NCBI GenBank assembly: GCA_021780935.1
Contig: JAJXXT010000078.1
Location: forward strand, 8,910 to 72,909
Length of the DNA: 64,000 bases
Direction: 5' to 3'
DNA from: Pseudomonadota bacterium
Lineage (GTDB): Bacteria; Pseudomonadota; Alphaproteobacteria; Acetobacterales; Acetobacteraceae
Each line of letters starts with the position of its first letter. Positions within the stretch are counted from its first letter, which is position 1. The notes under the pieces are model-generated. The model did no database searches. It was given only the letters and a program-made list of their open reading frames with translations, and was not told the origin of the DNA. Below are positions 26,231 through 35,131 of the stretch, piece by piece. The position numbers were made by a program, and so were the translations under genes.

Positions 26231-27292
26231 ATGCGTGCCTGGGCCGTCGTCGAGAACGAAGCGCCGCTTGCCGAGATCGAGCTGCCCACCCCGGAGCCGA
26301 AGGGCACGGAGGTGCTGCTAGAAACCACCTATTGCGGCGTCTGCCACTCCGACCTGCATATCTGGGAGGGGCGTTACGACCTCGGCGGCGGGAAGGTGAT
26401 GAACCTTCGGGACCGCGGCCTGTCGCTGCCGCTCGCCATGGGCCACGAGATCGTCGGCCGGGTGGTCAAGCTGGGGCCCGAGGCGCGCGGCGTGAAACCC
26501 GGTGATGTCCGCATCGTCTTCCCCTGGGTCGGTTGCGGCAACTGCGCCTCCTGCCTCGCGGAGGAGGACAATATGTGCCTCTCGCCGAAATCGCTCGGCG
26601 TCTATCAGAACGGCGGCTACGGCACACATGTGATCGCCCCGCATCCGCGCCATCTCGTGGACCCCGGCACCCTGGACCCGGCGATCGCCGCCACCTATGC
26701 CTGCTCCGGCATCACCGTCTATTCCGCGATCAACAAGGTGATGCCCCTGCCGCCGGACGAGCCCGTGGTGCTGATCGGCGCGGGCGGGCTTGGCCTGCAG
26801 GCCATCGCGGTGCTGCGCGCGCTCGGCCATCGCAACATCGTCTCGGTGGACATCAGCGAGGAAAAGCGCCGCGCGGCGATCGCGGAGGGGGCCTCGAAAG
26901 TGGTGGACGGCTCGGGCGAGGGGGTGACGAAGCGCATCATCGAGGCATGCGGCGGCCAGCCGCGGGCGATCATCGACCTGGTCAACGGCTCGGCCTCGGC
27001 GCGGTTCGCCTATGACGCGCTGCGCAAGGGCGGCAAGCTGGTGATGGTGGGGCTGTTCGGCGGCGAGTTGTCGCTCGCGCTCCCGCTGGTGCCGATCCGC
27101 GCGTTGACGGTGCAGGGAAGCTATGTCGGCAACCCCAGGGAACTGCGCGAACTGGTGGCGCTGGCGCAGGGCGGAAGCCTGCCGGCGATCCCGGTCGAGA
27201 CCGTGCCGCAGCGCGAGGCTGGCGCGGCGCTGATGCGGCTGCGGGCCGGCAAGGTTACCGGGCGGCTGGTGCTGAAATCGGAGGTGGCATGA
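26231..27292 (+). CDS. Zinc-dependent alcohol dehydrogenase (MDR family)
   Basis: A cytoplasmic NAD(P)-dependent dehydrogenase of 353 residues. The ATG at 26231 is preceded by GGAGGA. Catalytic zinc ligands are visible as C35 (YCGVCHSDLH), with GHE at 71-73. The structural zinc cysteines are C102, C105, C108 and C116 (GCGNCASCLAEEDNMC). The Rossmann block is VLIGAGGLGLQAIAVLRALG. These features place it in the classical class of zinc alcohol dehydrogenases acting on primary or secondary alcohols; the substrate is unknown. Its stop overlaps the start of the next oxidoreductase gene, so the two are translationally coupled. Confidence 0.93.
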   Translation: MRAWAVVENEAPLAEIELPTPEPKGTEVLLETTYCGVCHSDLHIWEGRYDLGGGKVMNLRDRGLSLPLAMGHEIVGRVVKLGPEARGVKPGDVRIVFPWVGCGNCASCLAEEDNMCLSPKSLGVYQNGGYGTHVIAPHPRHLVDPGTLDPAIAATYACSGITVYSAINKVMPLPPDEPVVLIGAGGLGLQAIAVLRALGHRNIVSVDISEEKRRAAIAEGASKVVDGSGEGVTKRIIEACGGQPRAIIDLVNGSASARFAYDALRKGGKLVMVGLFGGELSLALPLVPIRALTVQGSYVGNPRELRELVALAQGGSLPAIPVETVPQREAGAALMRLRAGKVTGRLVLKSEVA

Positions 27293-28296
27293 TGCGACGC
27301 TCGCTGATCCTGGCGGAGCGGCCGAAGGGCCAGCCCGGCCGCGACACCTTCGCCCTGCGCGACGACCCGATCCCGGAGCCGGGGCCGGGCGAGGTGGTGA
27401 CGCGGACCATCTGGCTGTCGATCGATCCCTATATGCGCGGGCGGCTGTCGGGTGCGAAATCCTATGCAGCACCGGTCGAGGTCGGGCAGCCGATGACCGG
27501 TGAGACGGTGGGCGAGGTGACCGCCTCCGCCGATCCCGCGCTCGCGGTCGGCGATATCGTGGTCGGGCCGCGCGGCTGGCAGTCGCACATCGTCTCGAAG
27601 GCAAAACATGTAACCAAGCTGGAGCGCGGTGCTGCGCCGCTCTCGGCCTATCTCGGCGTGCTCGGCATGCCGGGGACGACGGCCTATTCCGGGATGCAGG
27701 ATATCGGCCGGCCGAAATCCGGCGAGACGGTGGTGATCTCGGCCGCATCCGGTGCCGTCGGCTCGGTCGCGGGGCAGCTCGCCAAGCGTGCCGGATGTCG
27801 CGTGGTGGGGGTCGCCGGCGGGCCCGACAAATGCCTCTGGGTGCAGGAGACGCTGGGGTTCGATGCCTGCGTGGACCACCGGCTGCCGCATCTGGGCCGG
27901 CTGCTGGCGGAGGAATGTCCGAACGGGATCGACGTCTATTTCGAGAACGTGGGCGGCGTGGTGCAGGAGGCGGTGTTCCCGCTGCTGGCGACGTTCGGGC
28001 GGATGGTGATGTGCGGCATGGTGGCGCAGTACAGCGACAGCGAGCTGCGGCCGGGGCCGAATCTCGGGGCATGCGTGGCGAAGCGGCTGCACATCGAGGG
28101 GCTGATCGTCTCCGACAAGCCGGAGCGTTTCGCCGAGTGGCGGAACCTGGCGAGCCCCTGGGTGCGCGATGGCTCGCTGAAATATCGCGAGACGATCATC
28201 GAGGGGCTGGAAAACGCGCCGGAGGCACTGCGGCTGGTGCTGACGGGAGGCAATTTCGGCAAAATGCTGGTGCGCGTGGGCCCCGATGCCGCCTGA
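27289..28296 (+). CDS. NADP-dependent enoyl/alkenal reductase (CurA-like MDR)
   Basis: A zinc-less medium-chain reductase of 335 residues, ATG at 27289 overlapping the upstream stop by 4 bp. Blocks typical of the CurA/leukotriene B4 dehydrogenase branch are WLSIDPYMRGRLSGAKSYAAPVEVGQPMTGETVGEV, GMPGTTAYSGMQDIGRPKSGETVVISAASGAVGSVAGQLAK and GIDVYFENVGGVVQEAV. These enzymes reduce double bonds of alpha,beta-unsaturated ketones or aldehydes with NADPH. Context with an alcohol dehydrogenase and a molybdenum hydroxylase suggests a small catabolic pathway for an imported compound (inference). It overlaps the next gene by 11 bp. Confidence 0.92.
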   Translation: MMRRSLILAERPKGQPGRDTFALRDDPIPEPGPGEVVTRTIWLSIDPYMRGRLSGAKSYAAPVEVGQPMTGETVGEVTASADPALAVGDIVVGPRGWQSHIVSKAKHVTKLERGAAPLSAYLGVLGMPGTTAYSGMQDIGRPKSGETVVISAASGAVGSVAGQLAKRAGCRVVGVAGGPDKCLWVQETLGFDACVDHRLPHLGRLLAEECPNGIDVYFENVGGVVQEAVFPLLATFGRMVMCGMVAQYSDSELRPGPNLGACVAKRLHIEGLIVSDKPERFAEWRNLASPWVRDGSLKYRETIIEGLENAPEALRLVLTGGNFGKMLVRVGPDAA

Positions 28297-30580
28297 GGCG
28301 GCAATGCAGCGCAACGCGATCGGGCAGGGTCTGCGGCGGCGCGAGGATGCGCGGTTCCTCACCGGCACCGGGCAGTTCCTCGCCGACATGGTGCCGGCGG
28401 GTGCGGCCTGGGCGGAGGTGGTGCGCTCGCCGCATGCGCATGCCGATATCCTCGCCGTGGACACAGAGGCCGCGCAGGCGGCGCCGGATGTGCTGGCGGT
28501 GCTGACCGGCGAGGCGCTGGCGGCCGCGGGCCTTGGCGACATTCCCGCCGACAACACGCTGATTCGGCTGCCCGGAACACCGGATGACATTGCGTTTTCG
28601 TATCGTCCTCCCTTTCCCGCGCTGGCCCGCGACCGGGTTCGGTTCGTCGGCGAGCCGGTGGCGATGGTGGTCGCCAGAACGGCGGCGGCGGCCGCCGCGG
28701 CCGCGGAGCTGGTGGTGGTGGAATACCGCGAGCGGCCAGCGGTGGTGGCGACACAGGCCGCGCCCGGCGGGCCGGCGGTGTGGGACGAGGCTGCGGATAA
28801 TGTCTGCTTTCGCTGGCAGGCCGGTGACGCGGCGGAGGCTGAAGCGGCGATCGGCACGGCGGCGCATGTGGTACGGTTGCGGGTACGCAACAACCGCGTG
28901 CATGTGGGCGCGCTCGAAGCCCGTGGTGCGATCGGGTGGTTCGAGGGCGATCGCTATCACCTCGCGACCGGCTCGCAGATGCCGCACGCGCTGCGTGACG
29001 CCCTGGCCCTTGTGTTCGGTGTCCAAAAGACCAAGGTGCGGGTGACGGTCGCCGATGTCGGCGGCAGCTTCGGCATCCGCAACGCGCTGTGTCCGGAGCA
29101 GGTGCTGGTGCTGTTGGCCGCCCGGATGCTGGGGCGGCCCGTGGCGTGGATCGGCAGCCGGGCGGATGGGTTTCTCGGCGATTACCAGGCGCGCGATAAT
29201 GTGGCGGACGTGGAACTGGCGCTGGATGCGGCGTTGCGATTCACGGCCTTGCGGGTACGCACGCTGGCGGCGATCGGCGCGCATCTGGCACCAAAGGGGG
29301 CCCTTTCGCCCACCGCCAACACGCCGGCGCTGGCTGGGGTTTACGCGCTGCCGGCGATCTATGTCGAGGTGACCGGCGTGTTCACCAACACCGCGCCGAC
29401 AGAAGTCTATCGCGGCGCCGGTCGGCCGGAGGCGGTGCATCTGCTGGAGCGGGTGGTTGATCATGCGGCACGTGAGTTGGGCGTGGACGGGTTGGAGCTG
29501 CGCCGGCGCAACCTGCTGACGCCCGACTCGATGCCGTATCGCACGCGGCTGGGGCTGATCTACGACAGCGGCGATTTTCCCGGCACGCTGACCGATGCGC
29601 TGGAAAAACATACGCCGCCGGCGCCGCCGGAGGGTTGGCTGCGCGGGCGCGGCATCGCGCATTACTGCGAGCGGGTTGCGGGTGCGGCGACGGAAAATGC
29701 GTGGCTGGAGCTGCGACCTGACGGACGCGTGACGCTGCTCATCGGCTCGATGTCGAACGGGCAGGGCCACGCAACGGCCTATGCGCAGTTGCTTGCCGAC
29801 CAGTTGGGTATCGCCGCCGACATGATCGAGGTGGTGCAGGGCGACACCGACCGGATTCCATCCGGTGCCGGCACCGGTGGCTCGTCCTCGCTGGCGATCG
29901 GCGGGCAGGCGACGGCGCTGGCGGCGGCAGAGCTGATCGGCAAACTGCGCGCGCGCGCCGGCGAGGCGCTGGAGGCGGCGGCCGAGGACATCGCCTATGC
30001 CGATGGCGTGTTCCGGGTGGCGGGGACGGATCTCACGATCTCATGGCATGCGCTGGCGGGGCGGCTGGTGGAGGCGCTGAGCGCCACCGCGATGTGGAAG
30101 CCCACTGGGCCGAGCTTTCCCAACGGCTGCCATGTGGCGGAGGTGGACGTGGACCCGCAGACCGGCGCCTGGCGGCTCGCGGCCTACACGATGGTGCATG
30201 ATTTTGGCACCGTGATTAATCCGCTGCTGCTGGAAGGCCAGTTGCAGGGCGGCGTGGCCCAGGGGTTCGGCCAGGCGGCGATGGAGCAGGTGGTGCATGA
30301 CCCGCAGAGCGGGCAGCTCCTGACCGGCTCCTGGATGGATTACGCCATGCCGCGCGCGGACGATCTGCCGGCGCTGTCGCTGGTCTCACGGCCCACGGCC
30401 TCGCCGCTGCATCCGCTGGGGATCAAGGGGGCGGGCGAGGCCGGCGCCGCCGGGGCGCCGCCGGCGGTGATGAACGCGCTGCTCGACGCGCTGGCGCCGC
30501 TGGGCGTGCGGTCGCTCGACATGCCGGCGACGCCGTTCGCGGTGTGGCGGGCGATCATGGCGGCGCGCGACGCCACCTGA
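28286..30580 (+). CDS. Molybdopterin-binding large subunit, xanthine dehydrogenase/aldehyde oxidase family
   Basis: A molybdenum hydroxylase large subunit of 764 residues. The ATG at 28286 overlaps the previous gene; MQRNAIGQG at 28304 is an alternative start. Family blocks are GQGLRRREDARFLTGTGQFLADM at the N-terminus, DVGGSFGIRNALCPEQ, TEVYRGAGRPEAVHLLER, GSMSNGQGHATAYAQLLAD, and the C-terminal KGAGEAGAAGAP with the expected catalytic Glu. Such enzymes hydroxylate aldehydes, CO or heterocycles and normally need an FAD subunit and a [2Fe-2S] subunit. Neither is encoded next to it. It ends this gene group. Confidence 0.92.
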   Translation: MPPEAAMQRNAIGQGLRRREDARFLTGTGQFLADMVPAGAAWAEVVRSPHAHADILAVDTEAAQAAPDVLAVLTGEALAAAGLGDIPADNTLIRLPGTPDDIAFSYRPPFPALARDRVRFVGEPVAMVVARTAAAAAAAAELVVVEYRERPAVVATQAAPGGPAVWDEAADNVCFRWQAGDAAEAEAAIGTAAHVVRLRVRNNRVHVGALEARGAIGWFEGDRYHLATGSQMPHALRDALALVFGVQKTKVRVTVADVGGSFGIRNALCPEQVLVLLAARMLGRPVAWIGSRADGFLGDYQARDNVADVELALDAALRFTALRVRTLAAIGAHLAPKGALSPTANTPALAGVYALPAIYVEVTGVFTNTAPTEVYRGAGRPEAVHLLERVVDHAARELGVDGLELRRRNLLTPDSMPYRTRLGLIYDSGDFPGTLTDALEKHTPPAPPEGWLRGRGIAHYCERVAGAATENAWLELRPDGRVTLLIGSMSNGQGHATAYAQLLADQLGIAADMIEVVQGDTDRIPSGAGTGGSSSLAIGGQATALAAAELIGKLRARAGEALEAAAEDIAYADGVFRVAGTDLTISWHALAGRLVEALSATAMWKPTGPSFPNGCHVAEVDVDPQTGAWRLAAYTMVHDFGTVINPLLLEGQLQGGVAQGFGQAAMEQVVHDPQSGQLLTGSWMDYAMPRADDLPALSLVSRPTASPLHPLGIKGAGEAGAAGAPPAVMNALLDALAPLGVRSLDMPATPFAVWRAIMAARDAT

Positions 30581-30643
30581 CATCATGGCGCGAGCACCTG
30601 CCCCGCGGAGTGTCTGCGGACCCCGGGCCGGGTGGTGGACGCG

Positions 30644-30673
30644 TTGACAGGGTGGCGCGGCACGCCACATGCT
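30644..30673 (+). promoter_or_regulatory. Candidate sigma-70 promoter for the set 3 transporter
   Basis: A perfect TTGACA (30644-30649) is followed after 18 bases by CATGCT (30668-30673), a weak -10. It lies about 80 bp before the binding-protein start and in the only sizeable gap (172 bp) upstream. The -35 match is strong and the -10 is poor, so confidence is moderate. Confidence 0.4.
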
Positions 30674-30752
30674 TGTGCCTCATGGTAAAGCAACACATCC
30701 TGGCATCGCCAGGCGTGGCCTGTGCGAACAGCGATATGAACAAGGGGGCAGT

Positions 30753-32354
30753 ATGACTGCGAATATTTCGCGCCGCTCGGCGGTAAAGCTCGGGGCGGTG
30801 GTGGCGGCCGGGTCGGCGGTGGGCGTGGCGGGCGAGGCACGGGCAGCGCCGAAGCGCGGCGGCAAGCTGATCTATGCGCGCTACGCCGACAGCCTCAACC
30901 TCGACCCGGTGTTCACCGACGCCAACGTCGACATCTGGATTCTTTCCAACCTCTACGACACGCTGCTGCGCCCGACGCATGACGGCAAGGGATTGGTTCC
31001 CGGTCTGGCCACCAAATGGGCGTTTTCCGACGGTGGCAAGACGCTGACGCTGACGCTGCGCGAGGGCGTGAAGTTCGCGGATGGCACGCCGCTCAAGCCG
31101 ACGGACGTGAAATGGTCGCTCGACCGCGCCAGTAACCCAAAGAATGGGCCGTGGACGTTTCTGGTGAGTTCCATCGACAGCGTCGCGGTGGGCGGTCCGA
31201 ACACGATCGTGGTGAAGCTGAAGCATCCGGACCCGACCATTCTTTCAGCACTGGCGACGTTCAACACGCAGATCCTGCCGGGGGCGAAGGTCGATGCGGC
31301 CGCTGGCAGCACGCCAGCCGAGAAAGCCAAGAATTTCGGCATGCATCCGATCGGCACCGGGCCGTTCGTGCTAGCCTCCTGGAAGCGCGGTCAGGTGATG
31401 AACCTCAAGCGCAACCCGTATTACTGGGAGAAGGCGCCGGATGGTGGCGCACTCCCCTATGTCGATGAAATCGAGTTCCCGATCATTCCCGATGACGCGA
31501 CGCGCCTGCTCAAGGTGAAGTCCGGCGAGGTGCACGGCACCGAGTTCGTTCCCTATTCGCGGGTGAAGGAGATGCAGGCGGACCCGAAGCTGCGCATGGA
31601 ATTGTGGCCGTCCACGCGCGTCTCCTACCTCACCCTGAACTGCCGGCCGACCTTCAAGGACGGGCGGAAAAACCCGATGAGCGACGTGCGGGTGCGCAAG
31701 GCGCTGAACTATGCCGTGAGCAAGAAGGCGGTCATTCAGATCGCGACACTCAATCTCGGCAAGCCAATGACCAGCTTCATGTCCTCGGCGACGCCGATGC
31801 ATTACGGCACGAAAGAGCCGTATCCCTTCAACCCGGCGCTGGCGAAGAAGCTGCTGGCGGAGGCAGGGTTCGCCAATGGGTTCGAACTGACTGGCGATAC
31901 CCTGGCCGGTAATCTCGACTACACCAACATCATGACCGCCGTGCAGCAGATGTGGGGCGCGGTTGGCGTCAAGATGAAGATCGCGCAGATGGACAACCCC
32001 ACACTGGTCGCGAAATACCGTGCTGCGGACTTCGAGGTCCGTCCCGCCGCGTGGACCGACGATATCGCCGATCCCTCCGAGATTACTTCTTACTTCGCGT
32101 ATTCGCCGAATATCGACAACCTGCATTCCGGTTGGAAGGACCCGACCGTGAACGCCCTGTTCCTGAAGAGCCAGGCCGAGATGGACCCGGCGAAGCGGGC
32201 GGCGGAGTATCAGAAGCTGCAGGAGATCTATGTCTCGGAGGCGCCGATCGTCTTCATCTACGAGACGCCGTATCCCGTCGTGTGGCAGAAATTCGTGACC
32301 GGGTTCATCCAGATCCCGCTCGGCAACAACATCTTCCAGTACACGAGCCTGTGA
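30753..32354 (+). CDS. Peptide-type ABC transporter substrate-binding protein (set 3)
   Basis: A periplasmic SBP family 5 protein of 533 residues, ATG at 30753 with AAGGGGG upstream. The N-terminus has a twin-arginine signal (SRRSAVKLGAVVAAGSAVGVAGEARA), unlike the Sec signals of sets 1 and 2. Family blocks include YADSLNLDPVFTDANVDIWILSNLYDTLLRP, TLTLREGVKFADGTPLKPTDVKWSL and HPIGTGPFVLASWKRGQVMNLKRNPYYW. It heads the only peptide-type operon in this window that also encodes both ATPases. A GC hairpin separates it from the permease genes. Confidence 0.94.
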   Translation: MTANISRRSAVKLGAVVAAGSAVGVAGEARAAPKRGGKLIYARYADSLNLDPVFTDANVDIWILSNLYDTLLRPTHDGKGLVPGLATKWAFSDGGKTLTLTLREGVKFADGTPLKPTDVKWSLDRASNPKNGPWTFLVSSIDSVAVGGPNTIVVKLKHPDPTILSALATFNTQILPGAKVDAAAGSTPAEKAKNFGMHPIGTGPFVLASWKRGQVMNLKRNPYYWEKAPDGGALPYVDEIEFPIIPDDATRLLKVKSGEVHGTEFVPYSRVKEMQADPKLRMELWPSTRVSYLTLNCRPTFKDGRKNPMSDVRVRKALNYAVSKKAVIQIATLNLGKPMTSFMSSATPMHYGTKEPYPFNPALAKKLLAEAGFANGFELTGDTLAGNLDYTNIMTAVQQMWGAVGVKMKIAQMDNPTLVAKYRAADFEVRPAAWTDDIADPSEITSYFAYSPNIDNLHSGWKDPTVNALFLKSQAEMDPAKRAAEYQKLQEIYVSEAPIVFIYETPYPVVWQKFVTGFIQIPLGNNIFQYTSL

Positions 32355-32367
32355 GGTCGGACGGCTC

Positions 32368-32393
32368 CTCCCCCCGCATCGCGGCGGGGGGAG
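32368..32393 (+). terminator. GC hairpin between binding-protein and permease genes
   Basis: Perfect 10-bp arms ctccccccgc (32368-32377) and gcggggggag (32384-32393) with a 6-base loop. No T-run follows, so it is better read as an mRNA-stabilising or attenuating stem that protects the 3' end of the binding-protein message than as a full terminator. Confidence 0.5.
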
Positions 32394-32415
32394 TTCCGGG
32401 CGCGGGCGGGCGGCG

Positions 32416-33354
32416 ATGAGCCGCGGCACCTGGCTGGTCGGGCGGCTGCTCCAGATCATTCCCACGCTGGTGCTGATCGGCGTGGTGGTGTTTGTGCTGG
32501 TGCATCTGCTGCCCGGTGACATCGTCACCTCGATGCTCGGTGATCATGCGACGAAGCAGGCGGTGGCGAACATGCGCCGGGCGCTGGGGCTCGACCGTAC
32601 GCTCCCGGAACAATTCGTGCTTTTCATCGGCCAGGCGCTGCGCGGCAATTTCGGGGATTCGCTGGCACACGGGATTCCGGTTGCAACCCTCATCGCGCAA
32701 CGCCTGCCGGTGACGGCGATGCTGACGGCGATGGCGGTGGTCATCGCGGTGGTGCTCGCCATACCGCTCGCCTTCGTCGCGGCGCTGCGTGCCGAGCGCG
32801 CGCCCGACGTCGCCATTCGCGTGGTGTTCCAGGTCGGGCTCTCAAGCCCGATTTTCTATGTGGGTCTGGTGCTGCTCTCGGTGTTCGCAGCCTGGCTGCG
32901 ATGGTTTCCCGTGGGTGGCTACGGGAACGGGTTTCTCGACCATCTCTACCACCTGATCCTGCCGGCCTTCACGCTGGCGCTTTCGCTCTCGGCGATCCTC
33001 ATGCGCAATCTGCGTGCCGCCATCCTCGGCGTGATCCGGGCGGAATATGTCGATTTCGCCCGCGCCAAGGGCATCGCGGCCCGGCTCGTGCTGTTCCGTC
33101 ACGTGCTGCGCAACGCGCTGATCGCGACGGTGACACTGCTCGGGCTTTCCATCGGCTCGCTGCTCGGCGGCGCGGTGGTGACAGAGACGGTGTTCGCGGT
33201 CCCCGGCGTGGGGCGGCTGATGGTGGACAGTATCTTTGCCCGCGACTATCCGGTGATCGAGGCGCTGACGCTGATTCTCGCGGTCGTCGTTTCGATCACG
33301 TTTCTGGCGACGGATATTCTGCAGATGGCACTCGACCCGCGGATCGGCCGATGA
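32416..33354 (+). CDS. Peptide-type ABC permease, DppB class (set 3)
   Basis: An inner-membrane subunit of 312 residues, ATG at 32416. It has the DppB N-terminus LLQIIPTLVLIGVVVFVLVHLLPGDIVTSMLG and the coupling loop IRAEYVDFARAKGIAARLVLFRHVLRNALIATV, then TVFAVPGVGRLMVDSIFARDYPVIEAL. The stop overlaps the ATG of the DppC-class gene (ATGA), so the two are translationally coupled. Confidence 0.95.
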   Translation: MSRGTWLVGRLLQIIPTLVLIGVVVFVLVHLLPGDIVTSMLGDHATKQAVANMRRALGLDRTLPEQFVLFIGQALRGNFGDSLAHGIPVATLIAQRLPVTAMLTAMAVVIAVVLAIPLAFVAALRAERAPDVAIRVVFQVGLSSPIFYVGLVLLSVFAAWLRWFPVGGYGNGFLDHLYHLILPAFTLALSLSAILMRNLRAAILGVIRAEYVDFARAKGIAARLVLFRHVLRNALIATVTLLGLSIGSLLGGAVVTETVFAVPGVGRLMVDSIFARDYPVIEALTLILAVVVSITFLATDILQMALDPRIGR

Positions 33355-34157
33355 GGCGCATTCCGGTTTCGCTTTGGGTCGGTGGCACGCTGCTGCTGGT
33401 GTTCGTCGCCTGTGCGCTCGTTCCGGGCTGGTTCGCGCCGTATAACCCCGATGCGTTCAACTACACGGCCCTCCTCGCTCCGCCCTCGGGCGCGCACCCG
33501 TTCGGCACCGACCAGTTCGGGCGCGACATCCTCTCGCGCACCATCTGGGCGGCGGCGGTGGATCTGCAGATCGCCATCTTCGCCGTCATCTTTCCGCTGC
33601 TGATCGGCTCTGTCATCGGGTTGTTCGTGGGATGGTACGAGGGCTGGCTCGACATCGTCTTCGGCAGGCTCGTGGATCTGGTCGTAACGTTTCCGTTCCT
33701 GGTGATCGTGATCGCCATCGTCGCCATCCTGGGGCCGGGGCTGGTCAACATGTATATCGCCATCGCAACGGTCGGCTGGGTGTTCTACGCCCGCCTGATG
33801 CGCGGCGAGGTGCTGGTGCAGAAGCAGGCGGATTACGTCGCGGCGGCCCGTGCGCTGGGCTTTTCCACGCCGCGCATCCTGTTCCGCCACATCCTGCCCA
33901 ACGCCATCCGACCGGTGCTGGTCTATTCCGTGACCGATATGGCACTCGAGATCCTGCTCGGCTCTTCGCTCGGCTATCTCGGGCTGGGCGCCCAGCCGCC
34001 AACGGCGGAGTGGGGCGTGTTGATCGCGGATGGCAAGAACTTCTTCACCCAGGCGCCGTGGACCAGCCTGTTTCCAGGTATCGCCATCGTGCTCGCCGGG
34101 CTCGGGTTTTCGCTCACCGGCGACGGGCTGGCCTCGCTGTTCGAATTGCGGCGATGA
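33351..34157 (+). CDS. Peptide-type ABC permease, DppC class (set 3)
   Basis: The second permease subunit, 268 residues, ATG at 33351. The family block reads PFGTDQFGRDILSRTIWAAAVDLQIAIFAVIFPLLIGSVIGLF, and the coupling loop is QKQADYVAAARALGFSTPRILFRHILPNAIRPVLV. Both of its boundaries are 4-bp ATGA overlaps with neighbours, which indicates a tight operon with the ATPase genes that follow. Confidence 0.95.
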   Translation: MRRIPVSLWVGGTLLLVFVACALVPGWFAPYNPDAFNYTALLAPPSGAHPFGTDQFGRDILSRTIWAAAVDLQIAIFAVIFPLLIGSVIGLFVGWYEGWLDIVFGRLVDLVVTFPFLVIVIAIVAILGPGLVNMYIAIATVGWVFYARLMRGEVLVQKQADYVAAARALGFSTPRILFRHILPNAIRPVLVYSVTDMALEILLGSSLGYLGLGAQPPTAEWGVLIADGKNFFTQAPWTSLFPGIAIVLAGLGFSLTGDGLASLFELRR

Positions 34158-35131
34158 ACACGTTGCTGCGCGTCGAGCAACTGGGCGTCGTGTTTCACGC
34201 CGCGCGGGGCAGGGTGTATGCGGTCGATGGCGTCGATCTCGCGATCGCACCGGGTGAAGTTCTGGGCCTGGTCGGCGAGAGCGGCTCCGGCAAGTCGGTG
34301 ACGCTGCGGGCCATCGCGCGGCTGCTGCACGAGGAGGCACATATCACCGGGCGCGTGCTGTGGCAGGGACGGGACCTGCTGGCGCTGCCGGAGCGCGCAC
34401 TGGAGCAGGTGCGCGGGGCAGGGATCGGCACCATCTTCCAGGAGCCGATGGCAGCCCTCAACCCGGTACTGTCGATCGGTTTGCAGATCGATGAGTCGCT
34501 GCGCGCGCACACGCAGCTCGATGCGGCCGGCCGCCGGGCGCGGGCACGCGAGCTGCTGGACCTGGTGGGCATCGCGGACGCGGCTTCGCGGCTGCGGCAA
34601 TATCCGCATGAGTTCTCGGGCGGCATGCGCCAGCGCGCGATGATCGCGATCGCGCTCGCCTCGAACCCCAAGCTGCTGCTGGCCGACGAGCCGACGACGG
34701 CGCTCGACGTCACCATCCAGGACCAGATCCTGCGGCTGTTGTTACGCCTCGTTTCCGAACTCTCGATGGCGATGCTGCTGGTTACCCATGATCTCGGCGT
34801 GGTGGCGTCCACCTGCGACCGCGTCGCCGTGATGTATGCCGGGCGGCTCTGCGAGAGCGGTCCCACCGCCGAGGTGCTGCGCGCGCCGCGGCACGCCTAT
34901 ACCGATGCGCTGTTGCGGGCGCTGCCAGGCGAGGGCGTGGCACGGGCACGCCTCCAGCCGATCCCAGGCATGCCACCACGCATCGACCACCCGTCCCCCG
35001 GCTGCCCCTTCGCGCCGCGCTGCACCCACGCGCAGGCGCGCTGCGAGCAGGAGCGGCCGGCGATGCTGGACGTGGCGCCCGGGCGGACCTCGGCCTGCTT
35101 CGCGCAGGACCGGCTTGGGGTGGCGGCATGA
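34154..35131 (+). CDS. Peptide-type ABC ATPase, DppD class
   Basis: A cytoplasmic ATPase of 325 residues, ATG at 34154 overlapping the permease stop. Walker A GESGSGKS is at 41-48, the Q-loop region reads IGTIFQEPMAALNPVLSIG, the signature is FSGGMRQRAMIAIALASNP, and Walker B is LLLADEPTTALDV. The C-terminal oligopeptide-ATPase extension is present (CPFAPRCTHAQARC), with the cysteines that in DppD-type proteins can bind an iron-sulfur cluster. With the next gene it is the only such ATPase pair encoded near three permease sets. Confidence 0.96.
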   Translation: MNTLLRVEQLGVVFHAARGRVYAVDGVDLAIAPGEVLGLVGESGSGKSVTLRAIARLLHEEAHITGRVLWQGRDLLALPERALEQVRGAGIGTIFQEPMAALNPVLSIGLQIDESLRAHTQLDAAGRRARARELLDLVGIADAASRLRQYPHEFSGGMRQRAMIAIALASNPKLLLADEPTTALDVTIQDQILRLLLRLVSELSMAMLLVTHDLGVVASTCDRVAVMYAGRLCESGPTAEVLRAPRHAYTDALLRALPGEGVARARLQPIPGMPPRIDHPSPGCPFAPRCTHAQARCEQERPAMLDVAPGRTSACFAQDRLGVAA

